A DNA stretch of 64,000 nucleotides from Liolophura sinensis (lineage: Eukaryota > Mollusca > Polyplacophora > Chitonida > Chitonidae), in assembly GCF_032854445.1 (NCBI RefSeq), contig NC_088302.1:6631338-6695337 (forward strand). The letters are read 5' to 3'. Below, piece by piece: positions 1 through 10,666 of the stretch; position 1 is the first letter of the stretch, and every line of letters begins with the position of its first letter. Below the pieces are notes generated by a model. That model searched no databases and was not told where the DNA came from. It saw only the letters and a program-made list of their open reading frames with translations. The translations under genes were made by a program, and so were the position numbers.

Positions 1-2654
1 CTTTTAAAATACCACATTTCCATGTAGTGTCGTAGGCCTTTTCAAGGTCAAAAAATATGGAAACCACATGTTCGTTATTGATGAAGCCATCTCGAATAAA
101 AGTTTCAAATCGAACAAGTTGATCCGTGGTAGATCTACCTTGCCGAAAACCACATTGGATGTTAGAGAGTAACTTGTTGGTTTCAAGAAACCAAACAAGT
201 CTATCAATAATCATCCGTTCCATAGTCTTACAGACAGCTGATAAGAGCTATAGGACGGTAATGATTTGGATCATTATGATCCTTACCCGGTTTGGGAACC
301 GGGATAATACACGCCTCCCTCCATGATGGTGGAAAATTACCAGTTATCCAAATATTATTAAGCAAGTCCAAGAGAGTCTTCAGTGGCTCAGGTGGTAAAT
401 GATTCAGAAACTTATAATATACGTTATCAGGACCACAAGCAGTATTGTGGGCCTTTTTTAATGCAGTCTTAAGTTCCTCGATATTAAAAGGATGATTATA
501 ATCTTCTAAATTCTTAGAAGAAAGGGGCAATTTAATTTTCTCCTTCTGGTTTTTAATATGTTGGAATTCTTTAGTATAATTCTCAGAAGAAGATTTCTTG
601 GAAATTGTCTCAGCTTGTTTATGAGCTATATTGGGTGGAGAAGTTGATATATTATCCCCATCTTTCAAATGCTGGACTTTTGCTCTATTAGTTTTGTCCT
701 TAAGTTTCTGAACCATGTTCCAGACATTATGCATGGGTGTTTTTGACGTAATACCTAAAACAAAGTTTAGCCAACAACATCGTCTCTTGGACTTGTGTAA
801 TCGGCGAGCCTTAGCTCTAAAAATACGAACCTGTTTTAAATTATGTTACGGTACTGAAAACAGCAACAGAAAACAGACTCAGTGACTCAATATTACAATG
901 TAAACAATGGCTTTATATATAAAATGAGACGTACAGTTTACAGACAGTTCAACAACAACAACATAAAAAAAACATACACATCAGTATTACCGGTCTCTAA
1001 AAGTTTCCAGTTCACCTTTGCATCCCACGGAACCTGTTCCAGGAGATCCAACGTAAAGACCATGGGATAAACACACAATTCACAAATTGTCCTAGTCAGG
1101 TACTTCGCTAGGATAGCGAACGCGAACACAGTACACAGGTTACACAGAACTCGAACAGTCAGAACGAACGTCCTTTGCAAAACTGAAAACTTCAGTTTAG
1201 AGTCCTTGACGACCTTGTCGGTCAGGTGAGGTCAGCGTGTTAAACAAACTACACAGTCAACACTGTATAATCATAATAGAGATCCGAACACCAATAAACG
1301 TGACTTTCGCAGAAATTCACATAAACCAGACATCAGTACAACTGTGGTACACAAACGGTGCCGGCATAAAAATCTGTCCTCCCAAATGAAACTGGCATCA
1401 CCAGCTCATATCAAAATAATGGACTCGATACGAGAGCGTCGCACACTCTCCTGGCTCCCAGTGGATGCAGCAAAAATACCTCCACTCTGCACAGAAAACA
1501 CGGCTTATATACGCTCCAGGTGGATTCAACTATTTTTTAACACAGAATTAACAGCCAATGAACAGCCAGTTAAATAAACAGAGCATTGAACAAGGTGCTT
1601 TCCACCAGGTCCGCCCTGTACATATATAACAGGGCCTGTTATGCTTTCACAAAGGTCCGCAGACTAACAGTACATGAAGACGTTAAATAGTCATACATAA
1701 CAATTATTATCATTCGGACATATATTAAAATTTCGCTCGGCCTTTTTGGGGTCCTTAATGGCTTTGCAACAGTCCTGATCATACCAGGGTTTACTTTTGT
1801 ATCTTGGATTTGTCGAGGTTTTAGGGATAGCTCTATCGGCAGCTCGTAAAACAAGCTCGTTAAATTTTAATATAGGATCATCTGCTGCATTGAGAGTCTC
1901 TAGAGTGATATCAGCCTCACAGAACTTCTCAAGTGCGATCCAATCTGCTTTATCAAACTTCCACCTAGCTGCACGTTCTAAAGAATTAGAAGTGATATGC
2001 TCTAGGATAATAGAAAAATGGTCACAACCACAAAGATCGTCATGCACCTTCTAAGAAAAATCAAGGAGAAGTGCTGGATCCGTGATAGTGTGATCGATAG
2101 GAAAATAAATGCTGTTACTCGGATGTAAATAGGTATTAGAACCATAATGAAATAACACAGTTCATCCTTCGATAAGAAGTCTTCGACTATCTTGCCCTCA
2201 TTATTTATGTTATTACTGCCCCATAGGGGGTTTTGGGAATTAAAATCTCCCTGTATTATAAACGGTTTAGGTAACTGTTCTTTTAGATTGTGCAACTGAA
2301 GAGTTAACAAAGAGGTGTTCGGAGGTATATACACCGAACATAATGTGACTGTTTCATACAATGAAACACGAACGGCCACAGCCTGAAGCCCTGTATCCAG
2401 AGCAACACGGCTGTGGATAATATTGTTATTTTTGAAGATCGAGGAGCCGCCTGCAGCTCGCTCTTCTTCAATACAATATGTGCTATAATGGGAATAATTT
2501 TAAGAGTTTTTTTATCTTTGTCAGATGTCTTCAGGTGAGTTTCCTGAAGACACAGGGCGACTGGATTGAAACATTGAACTAGCTGTGTTATTTCAATAAA
2601 ATTTGCCTTAAGACCTCGAGAATTGCACTGTATAATTTTATCTAAGGAAGACAA
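1..2654 (-). pseudogene. N1 ORF2 relic: AP endonuclease and reverse transcriptase, 3' part missing
   Basis: The reading starts near 2654 with a sequence like MSSLDKIIQ, where the family start ATG has become TTG. The endonuclease signature LCLQETHLK follows at about 2560-2530, and QGDFNSQNPLWGS (normally GDFNS) at about 2260-2215. The linker (about 2050-1703 and 843-560) is split by the solo LTR. The N-terminal reverse transcriptase block with GNFPPSWREACIIPVPKPGK lies at about 345-275. A small deletion near 225 shifts the frame before the DLEKAYD block (about 50-25), so the enzyme cannot be made. The function of the intact family is target-primed reverse transcription of its own RNA. The YVDD block lies beyond the window start. 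Confidence 0.85.
844..1702 (-). mobile_element. Solo LTR 1 (859 bases) inside N1
   Basis: On the minus strand the element starts TGTTATGTATGAC (1702 downward) and ends CCGTAACA (to 844), so the termini are the inverted pair TGTTA/TAACA. The target sequence ATTA is duplicated at 840-843 and 1703-1706. It is the same family as the LTR at 26297-27311 but lacks about 150 internal bases present there. A TATATAAG promoter box lies at 1504-1511 on the minus strand. No retroviral coding sequence adjoins it, so it is a solo LTR left by recombination between two LTRs. Superfamily (Gypsy or BEL) cannot be decided from the LTR alone. Confidence 0.88.
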
Positions 2655-3926
2655 TATGGAGGTAGATGTATAGGAGATTTATGCTTGGACCGAGGTCGAC
2701 CCTTCCTTAGAGATCGGCTGCAAGATCTCCCTCATGCGGGTGATGTATCCATCACCTCCGCGTCTGATGTTGAAGGATCGACTTCCTCCAACGATCCAAA
2801 CTCATTAAAAGTTTGGATTGGGTCCCTGATGGCTTTGGAAGAACGTTCCACAGGACCACTAGGTTTATTATTATTATTATTATTACTCGTTCCTTTGCTT
2901 GGCTTTTTGTCTGGAAATGTATCAGGTTCAGCTGTTGTACGTTGTAGTTCTATGTTTTTGGGACTTTCGGAATTTGTTGGTATAGTTTGTGTAGAACAAC
3001 AGCTATATTTGTTTCCAATTGGCCAAGTGAGTGATGTATGAGTAGCAACAGATGTTGTAACTCGCTTGACCACATTTGAAAACAAAGCCTGTGATGTATT
3101 GCACACTAATTTACGTGCTTCCTGGTACGGGATGTTATTTTTAACTTTTAAAGTAACTATCTGTTTTTCTTTCAGAAAAAATGGACAGTCTTTAGAGGAG
3201 GCCATATGATCTCCACTGCAATTACAACATTTAAATGTGTCACTGCAGTCGAAACCCTCATGACCTTCCTTCCCGCATCGAAAACAAATCAATTTATTTA
3301 TACATTGGCCCTTCCCGTGATCAAATTTTTGGCACGTAAAACACCTTGTCGAGTTGGGAATGTACAGGCCAACACAAACCCTGTACAGGCCAATGTAAAT
3401 GGATGACGGAAGTGATGTGCTATTGAATGTTAATAAGTGTTGAGTTCAATGGTGTTGCCAGATTTTTTGTAACGAAACGTTTAACATTGGTAACACCCTC
3501 AGACTTTAATTCAGCACAAATTTGTTCTTCAGACAGGTCAGTCAGATCCCGATCCCTGTCACGTATGATGGCCTTGCAGCTATTTGGGGATTTATGTGGT
3601 GATGTAGAAACAGGAACGTCCAAAACGGAAATCAATGATAATAAATTGAATGCCTGCTGTTTTCGAAAACATTCAAAAAGGATATCGCCAGATCTTAATT
3701 TTTTAACGTTTTTTAAATTTACCAGCTGAACCTTCTATTGTTTTTTGTTGTTTTTTTCAGAGCAAACGGATCTAGTTGAGACGCTGGACGTTGGTCGTTT
3801 TCGTTGATAAAACAATGAAAGCCGGCCAACTGTCCGCACCATTGCCTATTTCAAGAAATTCCTCATTTTTATCTTTTTTTTGGCTGTGTTTACTGGAGCA
3901 TTTCATATGGTTTTTGAGGAAGACAT
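2655..3926 (-). pseudogene. N1 ORF1 relic: zinc-knuckle nucleic-acid-binding protein
   Basis: ORF1 of this family encodes a Gag-like RNA-binding protein. A start codon at 3926-3924 is followed within a few codons by a stop, so the N-terminus is dead. The phrase WPAFIVLSTK near 3830-3800 matches the N-terminus of the other copies. The middle zone (about 3630-3420) matches the region before the knuckles, including KSEGVTNVKRFVTKNLATP. Two zinc knuckles are readable at about 3292-3190: CFRCGKEGHEGFDC and CCNCSGDHMASSKDC. The C-terminal tail rich in Ser, Asn, Pro and Arg runs to about 2680. The ORF1 stop/ORF2 start pentanucleotide is TATTG here instead of TAATG, so ORF1 would read through. Confidence 0.82.
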
Positions 3927-4541
3927 AATTGATATAGTAAGAATTCACCTCAAGTGTCCTCCACCCGCCACGGAGTGCCAACAAGGACGAATCTACCTCT
4001 GCGGATGACCAGCAGAGAATAGAAACAGGGAATCCACGCAAGGTATACTTCAACAGATTGAGTTATACCCACAAGGTTAAATTCAATCTACTCGATTGAC
4101 CCATTAGCCACCGCATTCTACATTGATCCCAGAGAAGAGCATTTGGGAAAATACCAACTTGATATCACAGTAAGTGAAAGAAATGACAAACGAGATCATC
4201 TGTAGGGCATGATGTGACCAGTCGATTGATCGGACCGGGCCCATCCGACCTCCCGTCTCTCTCCAAGTAAGGGCCAACGTGGCGTGCTGGGCGTGTTGGG
4301 CGTGAGGATCTCGCAAGACCAACACACCCTCAGCCACCAGGATCCCGTCCTCGGAGATTACGGGTCGCAACCCACGGCAAACAGGTCGCTCCCCAGTTGC
4401 CTCTCACACAACCGCGAAGATGTGAGCCTATTATATTCACCGAGCTCACACAGAAGAGCTCTAGGTTAGTCGACTTTTACGACAAGCTTGCCTAGAGGGC
4501 TGAGGTCCTATTCTTATCACCCCGAAAACCCCACGGGGGGA
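3927..4541 (-). other. N1 5' untranslated leader
   Basis: This stretch is the reverse complement of the leader in N6 (23970-24565), N9 (49819-50407) and N10 (55976-56627). It contains the shared words CAAGCTTGTCGTAAAAG, GTGTTGGTCTTGCGAGATCCTC and GGGTCAATCGAGTAGATTG. Internal promoters normally lie in the first bases of such leaders, but no promoter element can be assigned by eye. A stem-loop built from GTGAGC/GCTCAC near 4450-4425 is shared with the other copies. Confidence 0.8.
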
Positions 4542-4687
4542 AATCGGTATTGAAATCGTGTATTCCATGCTAGAATATCAGTTTTGATAACAAAAAGTAC
4601 ATCTATGATAAGCTTTGATGGCGGCTGTTGATATATCCACCGCGGCGATCTAATTCAACACGATGAATATCTTGCCTATAGCCATCC

Positions 4688-5142
4688 ATTTCCAAAACAA
4701 CGTTTAACACTAGCTCCTAAAGACAAAGGTATGTAAGAAAATATACAAACAGGAAATAAAGCCGGTAACTCACAAGAGAAGCGGTCATCAGTTTTTATTG
4801 ATGTTGGACAAACAGTGGATGTTCCAGGCATCAATTCCATATTAAGTTCAAATTCGTAGACCATGAGATCTAGGTGAAATAACAATTAAACAAGGTATCT
4901 CAGTCGCGCTTTGATTGCAACTGTCCATAAAGGCATCATGCAGATGTAATGAGGATGGCTGCCTTTACGGCCCCTAGCCCCAGGTTAACCGGTATTAGAT
5001 ACAGTTTGAAAATGACAAACGTCATAGACCTTAATCGAACAGATTGTGATTCAGAAGTAACGAACGATTACGTCTTTCCCGTTAAAATGTAAGGATCTCA
5101 TACTACATGAGGCGCCATCTATGGTGTTACACATGACATTCT
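4688..5142 (+). repeat. Unclassified dispersed repeat P, copy 1
   Basis: About 455 bases are closely repeated in the same orientation at 33719-34164. Shared words include TCAGTCGCGCTTTGATTGCAAC, GGCATCATGCAGATGTAATGAG, ACGGCCCCTAGCCCCAG and GAGGCGCCATCTATG. The similarity begins at TCCAAAACAACG and stops at ACACATGACATTCT in both copies. I find no terminal inverted repeats, poly(A) tail or target duplication at those limits, so the class is unknown. Short minus-strand open stretches in the two copies resemble each other but do not match a family I know. Confidence 0.7.
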
Positions 5143-5254
5143 GGTCTGTATGAAAGCTGTCTACAAGACAGACGGTTACACTCGGCAACCAGCCTTGGTT
5201 ATGTTGTTAAATACCATGTACAATATGTACATAAGGAGAACAGCTCTGTCTATG

Positions 5255-6610
5255 TTACTGATCACAATGCAGATCGACAGAGATTCTGAACGCTCTGTCC
5301 CAACCTACCAACGAGAGTGTTATACTCATCGTAAAATTTGTGGAACTTAGAATGTAGCGTTTGATGGAGTATCCTTGACACACTAGTTTTTGAACTAACA
5401 ACTTGTGACGCAGTTTAAAGTCATCACAATTTACGCAAGATCTGACAAATGCTACAAGGCGAGATATGTACGCGCCATATGCAAGGACCATTTGGTATAT
5501 TGCTATCCAAATAAGGATAATTTACAATATGAAAATTGAAATTATTCTTTGTCGTAAAGGCGGCATGAAAGGAGACCTTATTCGTCTTTGTACAGATATA
5601 GATCCAAATAAGATGTACCATCAGGACTATCTGTTGTCTCCTTTAAATCCAATGAAGGCGGATAGATTGCCTTCACCGCTTCAGCAATATGGTGGTAATT
5701 TAACGCCAGTAGATTATCAATATACGGCTTGGTAAGTGAAAAGGACCTAGCTTTAAAGATATTACTTTTAAGTACTTTCTGCATATAGTTGTATTCATAT
5801 GAAAGCAAGTATAGGTCTGCCAAAAGAGGCGCACAATTGGTATCCATCGGAATACCTATGTACTGTTGGTAAATGGTATCCTCGAATTTCACATCGATGC
5901 TATTAATGAGAAATTAAAGTAATTCAATAACTAATGTAACATCCCATGAGTGGTAACCTTAATAAATAGTAGAACTAAAGAAAGCCTCATTGCTTCTGAC
6001 GTTAATGTAACGGCGACATGTCTTAGTAAATACCGAGACAATTAACGACGATATTCTTTCAGTAAGATCTTGTGGAGAATTCGAGTGTAGAGAGTAGAGA
6101 TATCCCATGTGGATACGTCTTTGTACGGTATATGCCTATGAATGAATAAATGAATATGGTTTAATGCCACATCGGCAATATTTCAGCCATATCGTGGCGA
6201 GAACAAAGTGAAAACACAAGACGGTGAAGGTTTTCGATGTGATAGTGTGAACATCAAAAGTAAAACAAAAAGTACAGAGATGTTTAAAATCCTATAAAAG
6301 AAAAATAAGAGTTAAAACTCGAAAACCAGCATATTTTAAAAATAGTATATCTAGAAATCTATATGTATATAACTGTTTGTCGTAAATATTTATAGATAAT
6401 TAAAATTTATATTTTATGATATAGGCCAACGACTTTCAAATATTTTATGACAACATCGCCAGCAATGGTGTCAAATAAATCATGTATAGAGTTGACTGTT
6501 GTATATATATGAGCATCAAGTTCTTCTGTAAGACGTTTGGAGTTGTTAAGAATCCACACGCAGTTTGGAGTTAAGAATCCACATGCAGTTGACACCTGAA
6601 TTTTTTGTTA
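5255..6610 (-). pseudogene. Penelope-type reverse transcriptase relic, split by N2
   Basis: Minus-strand translations contain, in order: WILNNSKRLTEELDAHIYTT (about 6560-6500), STWDISTLYTRI (about 6105-6065, the motif A zone, normally FDFSTLYT), IGIPMDTNCAPLLADLYL (about 5855-5800), YIDNLLAL (5724-5700), YLDLYLYKDE (about 5610-5580), and then, after a frameshift, FNFHIVNYPYLDSNIP and AYGAYISRLVAFVRSC. This is a metazoan reverse transcriptase lineage I associate with Penelope-like elements. The catalytic YIDD has become YIDN (codon 5713-5715), and PMGT is PMDT. Frameshifts occur near 5580 and 5500. The insertion of N2 (6140-6503) separates motif A from the upstream part. Clade placement is from memory of motifs. 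Confidence 0.7.
6140..6503 (-). mobile_element. N2: short 5'-truncated copy of family N
   Basis: On the minus strand this holds only the last codons of ORF2 (IHDLFDTIAGDVVIKYLKVVGLYHKI-like, about 6497-6420), then the 3' UTR and the terminal segment with a GAATGAATAAATGAAT run (ATTC repeats on the element strand). The copy is a typical severe 5' truncation. It is inserted inside a Penelope-type reverse transcriptase relic, whose two halves resume at 6137 and about 6505, so N2 is younger than that relic. Confidence 0.82.
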
Positions 6611-6959
6611 TGGCACAACAATACTTATTCCAAAATAACTTTACTTCTTGTAACACTCTCGTAAGTAGAGTTGACAAGATTACAATGAGGCGTACTGTTC
6701 ACATTTTAACATCTTACACGGTTGGGTAATTTCAAGTCTATCAGTGGACAATTTTTGTGAATTCTACTTTGACGTATTGTAAGAATCTCTGTCACAGCAC
6801 TGCAGGAGGATATATTTACTGTTCACAGTGTTTGGTTCCTTCAACGTCTTCCTGTTTTGGTGCAAACGTTAAGATCATGGATTTTTTGCAACGATAACGC
6901 TGAACAGGGGTAGAGAATTTATTACACCAATGCAAAAAGCGTACATTGACATTGCATTT
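6611..6959. other. No recognisable feature
   Basis: AT-rich sequence with no coding signature, repeat match or RNA gene that I can support. Confidence 0.5.
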
Positions 6960-7090
6960 GATTTATTTGATTGGTGTTTTACACCGTACTCAAGAATATT
7001 TCACTTATACGACGGCGGCGAGCATAGGGGTGGGAGGACAACGGGCAAAACCCGGGGCATTGCATGTGAACTGCCTATATTTGTAGACAG
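6960..7090 (-). mobile_element. SINE-alpha 3' fragment
   Basis: The sequence GATTGGTGTTTTACACCGTAC followed by CAAGAATATTTCACTTATACGACGGCGGC is the reverse complement of the 3' half of the tRNA-derived SINE seen complete at 44521-44785. Only the 3' body is retained; the tRNA-like head is missing. Confidence 0.72.
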
Positions 7091-7363
7091 CGGCCAACCC
7101 GCACTGTGATGCATGTACAAGTGAACACGTGTCGCTTATGTATGTATAATGCCCAGGCTAGAGTGCTGATCTCGAAGTTGCGTTTGTCTCATCCCCTTGT
7201 CAACAAGGCTCCTCTTCCTCTATAGCCTTTGTAGTCTCCAATGCTGAACTGCATCTGTGGAATTGTTCATTATGCTAATGTTATGGATTTCAAAGTCGGA
7301 TGTGTGCAAATCATCTGCATGTAGACAGAAGAGACACATGTTTAAAAGATGGAATAAAATATA

Positions 7364-8847
7364 AACTGGCGGCCAAAAAAAAAAAAAAAACCTTTCAACT
7401 CCGTGAGTTAAATTTAACCAGCCTTTTCAGCAAAGTAACACCAAATTGTTGTAGGAAGCATAATCCCATGTGCGACAAGCGTCATATACGCCCACACGAA
7501 TTTGTTTTGAGACAACGAAGAAAGTTGAAAAATCACGTGACCCATGGATGGCCGCAACTGCACATGTCATAAGTGTATAAAAACGTTACACACAGTGTGC
7601 TCGACTTGCACACTGGCTAAAAACCACCAAAGTAATTCATCCACGACGCTAAAGGGCCCTGGGTATGGTATCCATGGGAGCCACCCATGCCCACATTGAC
7701 ACGAGAGCAGCCGAAGGTCCATGCAAACTTGATGCAACGTTGCAAATAGGCAGGGCAGACATCGAACAGGCAGGCCTAGGGTAACTACGCCCTGAGAAGA
7801 CGGGTACCTAAGCACCATACACCTGTGGAACGGCTTCCTGACAGTGACGTCATCGTCAATCAATTCCTTAGGTCACCAAGTCAGTCGGCAGATCGTGTCC
7901 AGGAGACTCATGGCTCACGAAATTCGGGCCTATCGACCATTCAGAGGGCAGTTGTTGACAGCCGAACATCGTCGCCAGACAATGGGCTCAAATTGTACGC
8001 CGTTGGCAGCTACGTGATTGGCAACGTGTTGTTTTCACGGATGAAAGCCGCTTCTGCCTGTTCCGCGCCAATGGCAGACAGCGAGGTTGCCGTCGAAGAG
8101 GCGAACGAACGGTTGCACCATGGTGGCGGCAGGGTGATTGTGTTGGGTGGGATTTGTGGAGAGGAACGGACACAACACAGGAATCTAACAGCTCAACGTT
8201 ACGTGTATGAATTCTACGTCCTGTTGTCCTGCCATTTCTTCAACAGATGCCACGTGGTGTCCTGTAACAGCATGACAACCAACGCCAGATCCCATACAGC
8301 TGGAGTTGTGCAGAACTTGCTGGACGCCAACGATGTCAACGTCTTGCTGTGGCCTGCACATTCCCCAGATATGTCCCCCATGGGACACCTTTGGGATATC
8401 ATGGGTCGTCGAGTAAGACAACGGCCACACCTTGCAGCCAACCGGCAAGAACTGGCGTTCGCTCTCCCAAGATGAATGGCAACGAATCCCACGTCATCTC
8501 ATCAGACGAGTGACTTTTTCTTTGCGTGGGAGAGTTTTTGCATGCACTGAAGCTAGGGGTGGCCACACGCGATATTGATTGGTTTGATATTGACTGATTT
8601 TAAAAAAATCGACTTTTGGTATACTCTGCCCATTGTTAACCAAGATGGAATGGCTATTTTTCTACCCCTGCTCTGTTTGTTCACTTGTGAAAATGACTTG
8701 AGGGCTGCTTTGTGCGTTCTTACTCAAGACTTTCAATGTCTAAAGTCATTGGTCTTTTCAATATATTAAACCTCAGTCATCCTGTTTTCTTCTTTGACAA
8801 AATAAATTGATTTCAACTCTTTGTAAACTTTCTTTTGCCCGTCAGTT
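7364..8847 (+). mobile_element. Full-length, inactivated Tc1-like DNA transposon (1484 bases)
   Basis: The ends are inverted repeats: AACTGGCGGCCAAAA at the left and the reverse complement of CTTTTGCCCGTCAGTT at the right, matching at about 14 of 16 positions. A TA dinucleotide flanks each side (7362-7363 and 8848-8849), the usual target duplication of Tc1/mariner elements. The interior holds a degenerate DD34E transposase gene (next entry). A run of A residues just inside the left end (about 7376-7390) has probably expanded after insertion. Confidence 0.85.
7660..8570 (+). pseudogene. Tc1-like DD34E transposase, dead copy
   Basis: The transposase would cut and join the inverted repeats of its element. 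Readable blocks are VVFTDESRFCLFRANGRQRG (about 8028-8090, first Asp codon GAT 8040-8042), QHDN (second Asp, GAC 8274-8276) and LLWPAHSPDMSPMGHLWDIM (about 8344-8403). In the family the last motif carries the catalytic Glu (IEH); here the codon 8383-8385 is GGA (Gly). A CAAC duplication right after QHDN shifts the frame, and several other indels and stops break the N-terminal half, which reads ARQADIEQAGL-like near 7750. The 34-residue spacing between the second Asp and the lost Glu is otherwise kept. It is non-functional. Confidence 0.85.
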
Positions 8848-8865
8848 TAATTAAAAACGTACAAA

Positions 8866-8956
8866 TACAGCACAGAGACTGAAACCAGAGCAGCGACGAC
8901 AGTGTGATAGCTGGGAAATGATTACACATAACCGGTGAAATAAGGCATATCAGTTT
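8866..8956 (+). repeat. Unclassified dispersed repeat R, fragment
   Basis: The words ACCAGAGCAGCGACG, CAGTGTGATAGCTGG and ACATAACCGGTGAAAT are shared with copies at 45533-45810 (plus) and 61905-62175 (minus), and more weakly with 11848-11925 and 32395-32475. A stretch at about 9338-9385 (GTGTTTCATCAAGCAGGAATAC) resembles the far end of the 45.5 kb copy, so this copy may continue there with a diverged middle. Confidence 0.6.
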
Positions 8957-9385
8957 GTAATTCAAAAGAATTTAACCTCACAGAAGTACATCGCTCACCG
9001 AGTGTATGCGTTTGTTTCCTTTTCTATATTGGATGCCAAGTAGGCAGTTGTCAGTCTTTTTTTTTTAAATTTTCTCGAAATGAGCCGGTTCGAGTAACGG
9101 CCACCTATATGAACGATTTATGATACGTTTTCAGTAATCATTAATGGAGCGTCTTATAGTTACCGAAACAAAATAAAAAAGACAAGACATATATACATGG
9201 ATTTGTTGCACAACTCAATTCGTCAGCTGACTAATTTCCAACACGTATAGCGTTATTACAATCAATGGCTTTCATGCATGTTATACATATATAACGACTC
9301 TGACTGACATTTGCAAAAGAGATCAGCCATTTGGCTAGTAGCCAGGGACACGCTGGGTGTTTCATCAAGCAGGAATACGACATCA

Positions 9386-10666
9386 TTAGCGCCATTTAAA
9401 GAAGAGCGTAAGAAGTCCAGTTTACTTGTGAGTCTTAAAAGCTATTTCCTTCTTCCAGTGAACGTTATTCATCAGTAATAAGTGTAATTTCCTCTTGAAG
9501 GGGTCGGTTATTAGCTTACACCTTTTGCTTGACGTCCTCTGATCCCAATCTTTTCATGATCCATAAATGTCTGATCAAAGTAAATGCAGTGTTCTTTCAG
9601 TGTCACGACACACCGATAAATCACAATGGGAAGCTGACCTATCAGCTTCTATCAGTTAAAGTTCTAGCAATCTTCGTGTATTTAAGCTTAACTAGAGCCC
9701 ATGGACTTGTATAACCTAACTACACTGAACAGTGAAACAATTCCGCCATTTTTCTCTCGATCTCTTCAGTTCAGAAACCCGCCGACTTACAGATATTGCT
9801 GTATCCGTTTTTTATGACTAAATCCATTTCGTTATCAATGAAACGGTCCACTTATCAAATCCAATTCAATTCACTGCCGTTAAACCTCGATCTGCATCGC
9901 TAGCAAATTCTACAAGTGGGCTTGCCTGCTGAGTTCAGACATTTTTCTTGCGCCAAACAACACGTGCGAATGCCTCGCCTATCAGTTTGCACACGAATTG
10001 TCATGTGGTACATGTAATTTTTGTGGCAGACGTAGCGCCTTCGATGTTGATGACTGCCACTTGAAAACGCCCCCTTTGTTAGAGTTATCTATCAAAATGC
10101 ACAAGAAAAATACGGCTCGCAGTCACAGAGAGCGAGACGGCCGTCACACTTTCTCACATCACACTTAGCACAGCAAAGTTACTAGGGACGGATTTGTTCA
10201 GTGTACTACAAGTCTTCACAACGCTGAGCAAAAAGTTATGTTACTAATCTGTGACATGGATCATTGTGGGAAGTATTAGACTCGTATAAAAGAAAATTAG
10301 GTGAAATACCCTTTTAAAACACTGATGATGTGCAAAGACCTTCGAGCGCAAGCACCTTTCTGGGGCGATAAGGTTTGCAGTAATATATATAGCTTCGTCG
10401 CCCCAGAGTTGCCACTAAAAAGACTGGCTAATGCCAGATTTCAAAAACAAGATGCCATTGGTGGCTGGGGCAAGAAAAAATGGAAAGTAACCCAGACGGG
10501 TTCTCCGATTACAAACAGAATTGGATGTCATGCCTTGAGCATTCTTAAGTCATTGAAACATCGTGACACGATCTCTTTTTACATGTCGTTAGCCATTATC
10601 TGGATATCATTTCTTACATATTTTTTTTGCGATGAGGGGGGACTGGTGATTAGGTTGTTTTGGAGT
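9386..10666 (+). other. No recognisable gene; one open frame of 123 codons
   Basis: An open frame lies at 10301-10672, but its translation matches no family I know and ends in low-complexity hydrophobic sequence, so I do not call it a gene. A 10-base inverted repeat (TCTGGGGCGA at 10369-10378, TCGCCCCAGA at 10398-10407) sits inside it. The rest is AT-rich with no repeat or RNA signature that I can support. Confidence 0.4.

Larger units (their letters stand above)
1..4541 (-). mobile_element. N1: near full-length non-LTR retrotransposon copy, cut by the window start
   Basis: Read on the minus strand, this copy runs from a 5' leader (about 4541 down to 3927) through ORF1 (3926-2655) and ORF2 (2654 into position 1). 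It matches the plus-strand copies at 23970-31102 and 49819-55535 in the same order. The 5' terminus, a CCCCCGTGGGG-like start, is the same as in N6, N9 and N10, so this copy was not 5'-truncated. The 3' end lies outside the window. A solo LTR (844-1702) interrupts ORF2 between the endonuclease and reverse transcriptase domains. The RNase H part is not present in the window. Assignment to the I superfamily (Nimb-like) follows from domain order; the clade is inferred. Confidence 0.88.

Noticed and set aside
1344-1577. Small host gene coding for 77 residues
   Set aside because: It lies antisense within a solo LTR and recurs in the other LTR copy at 26432-26665.
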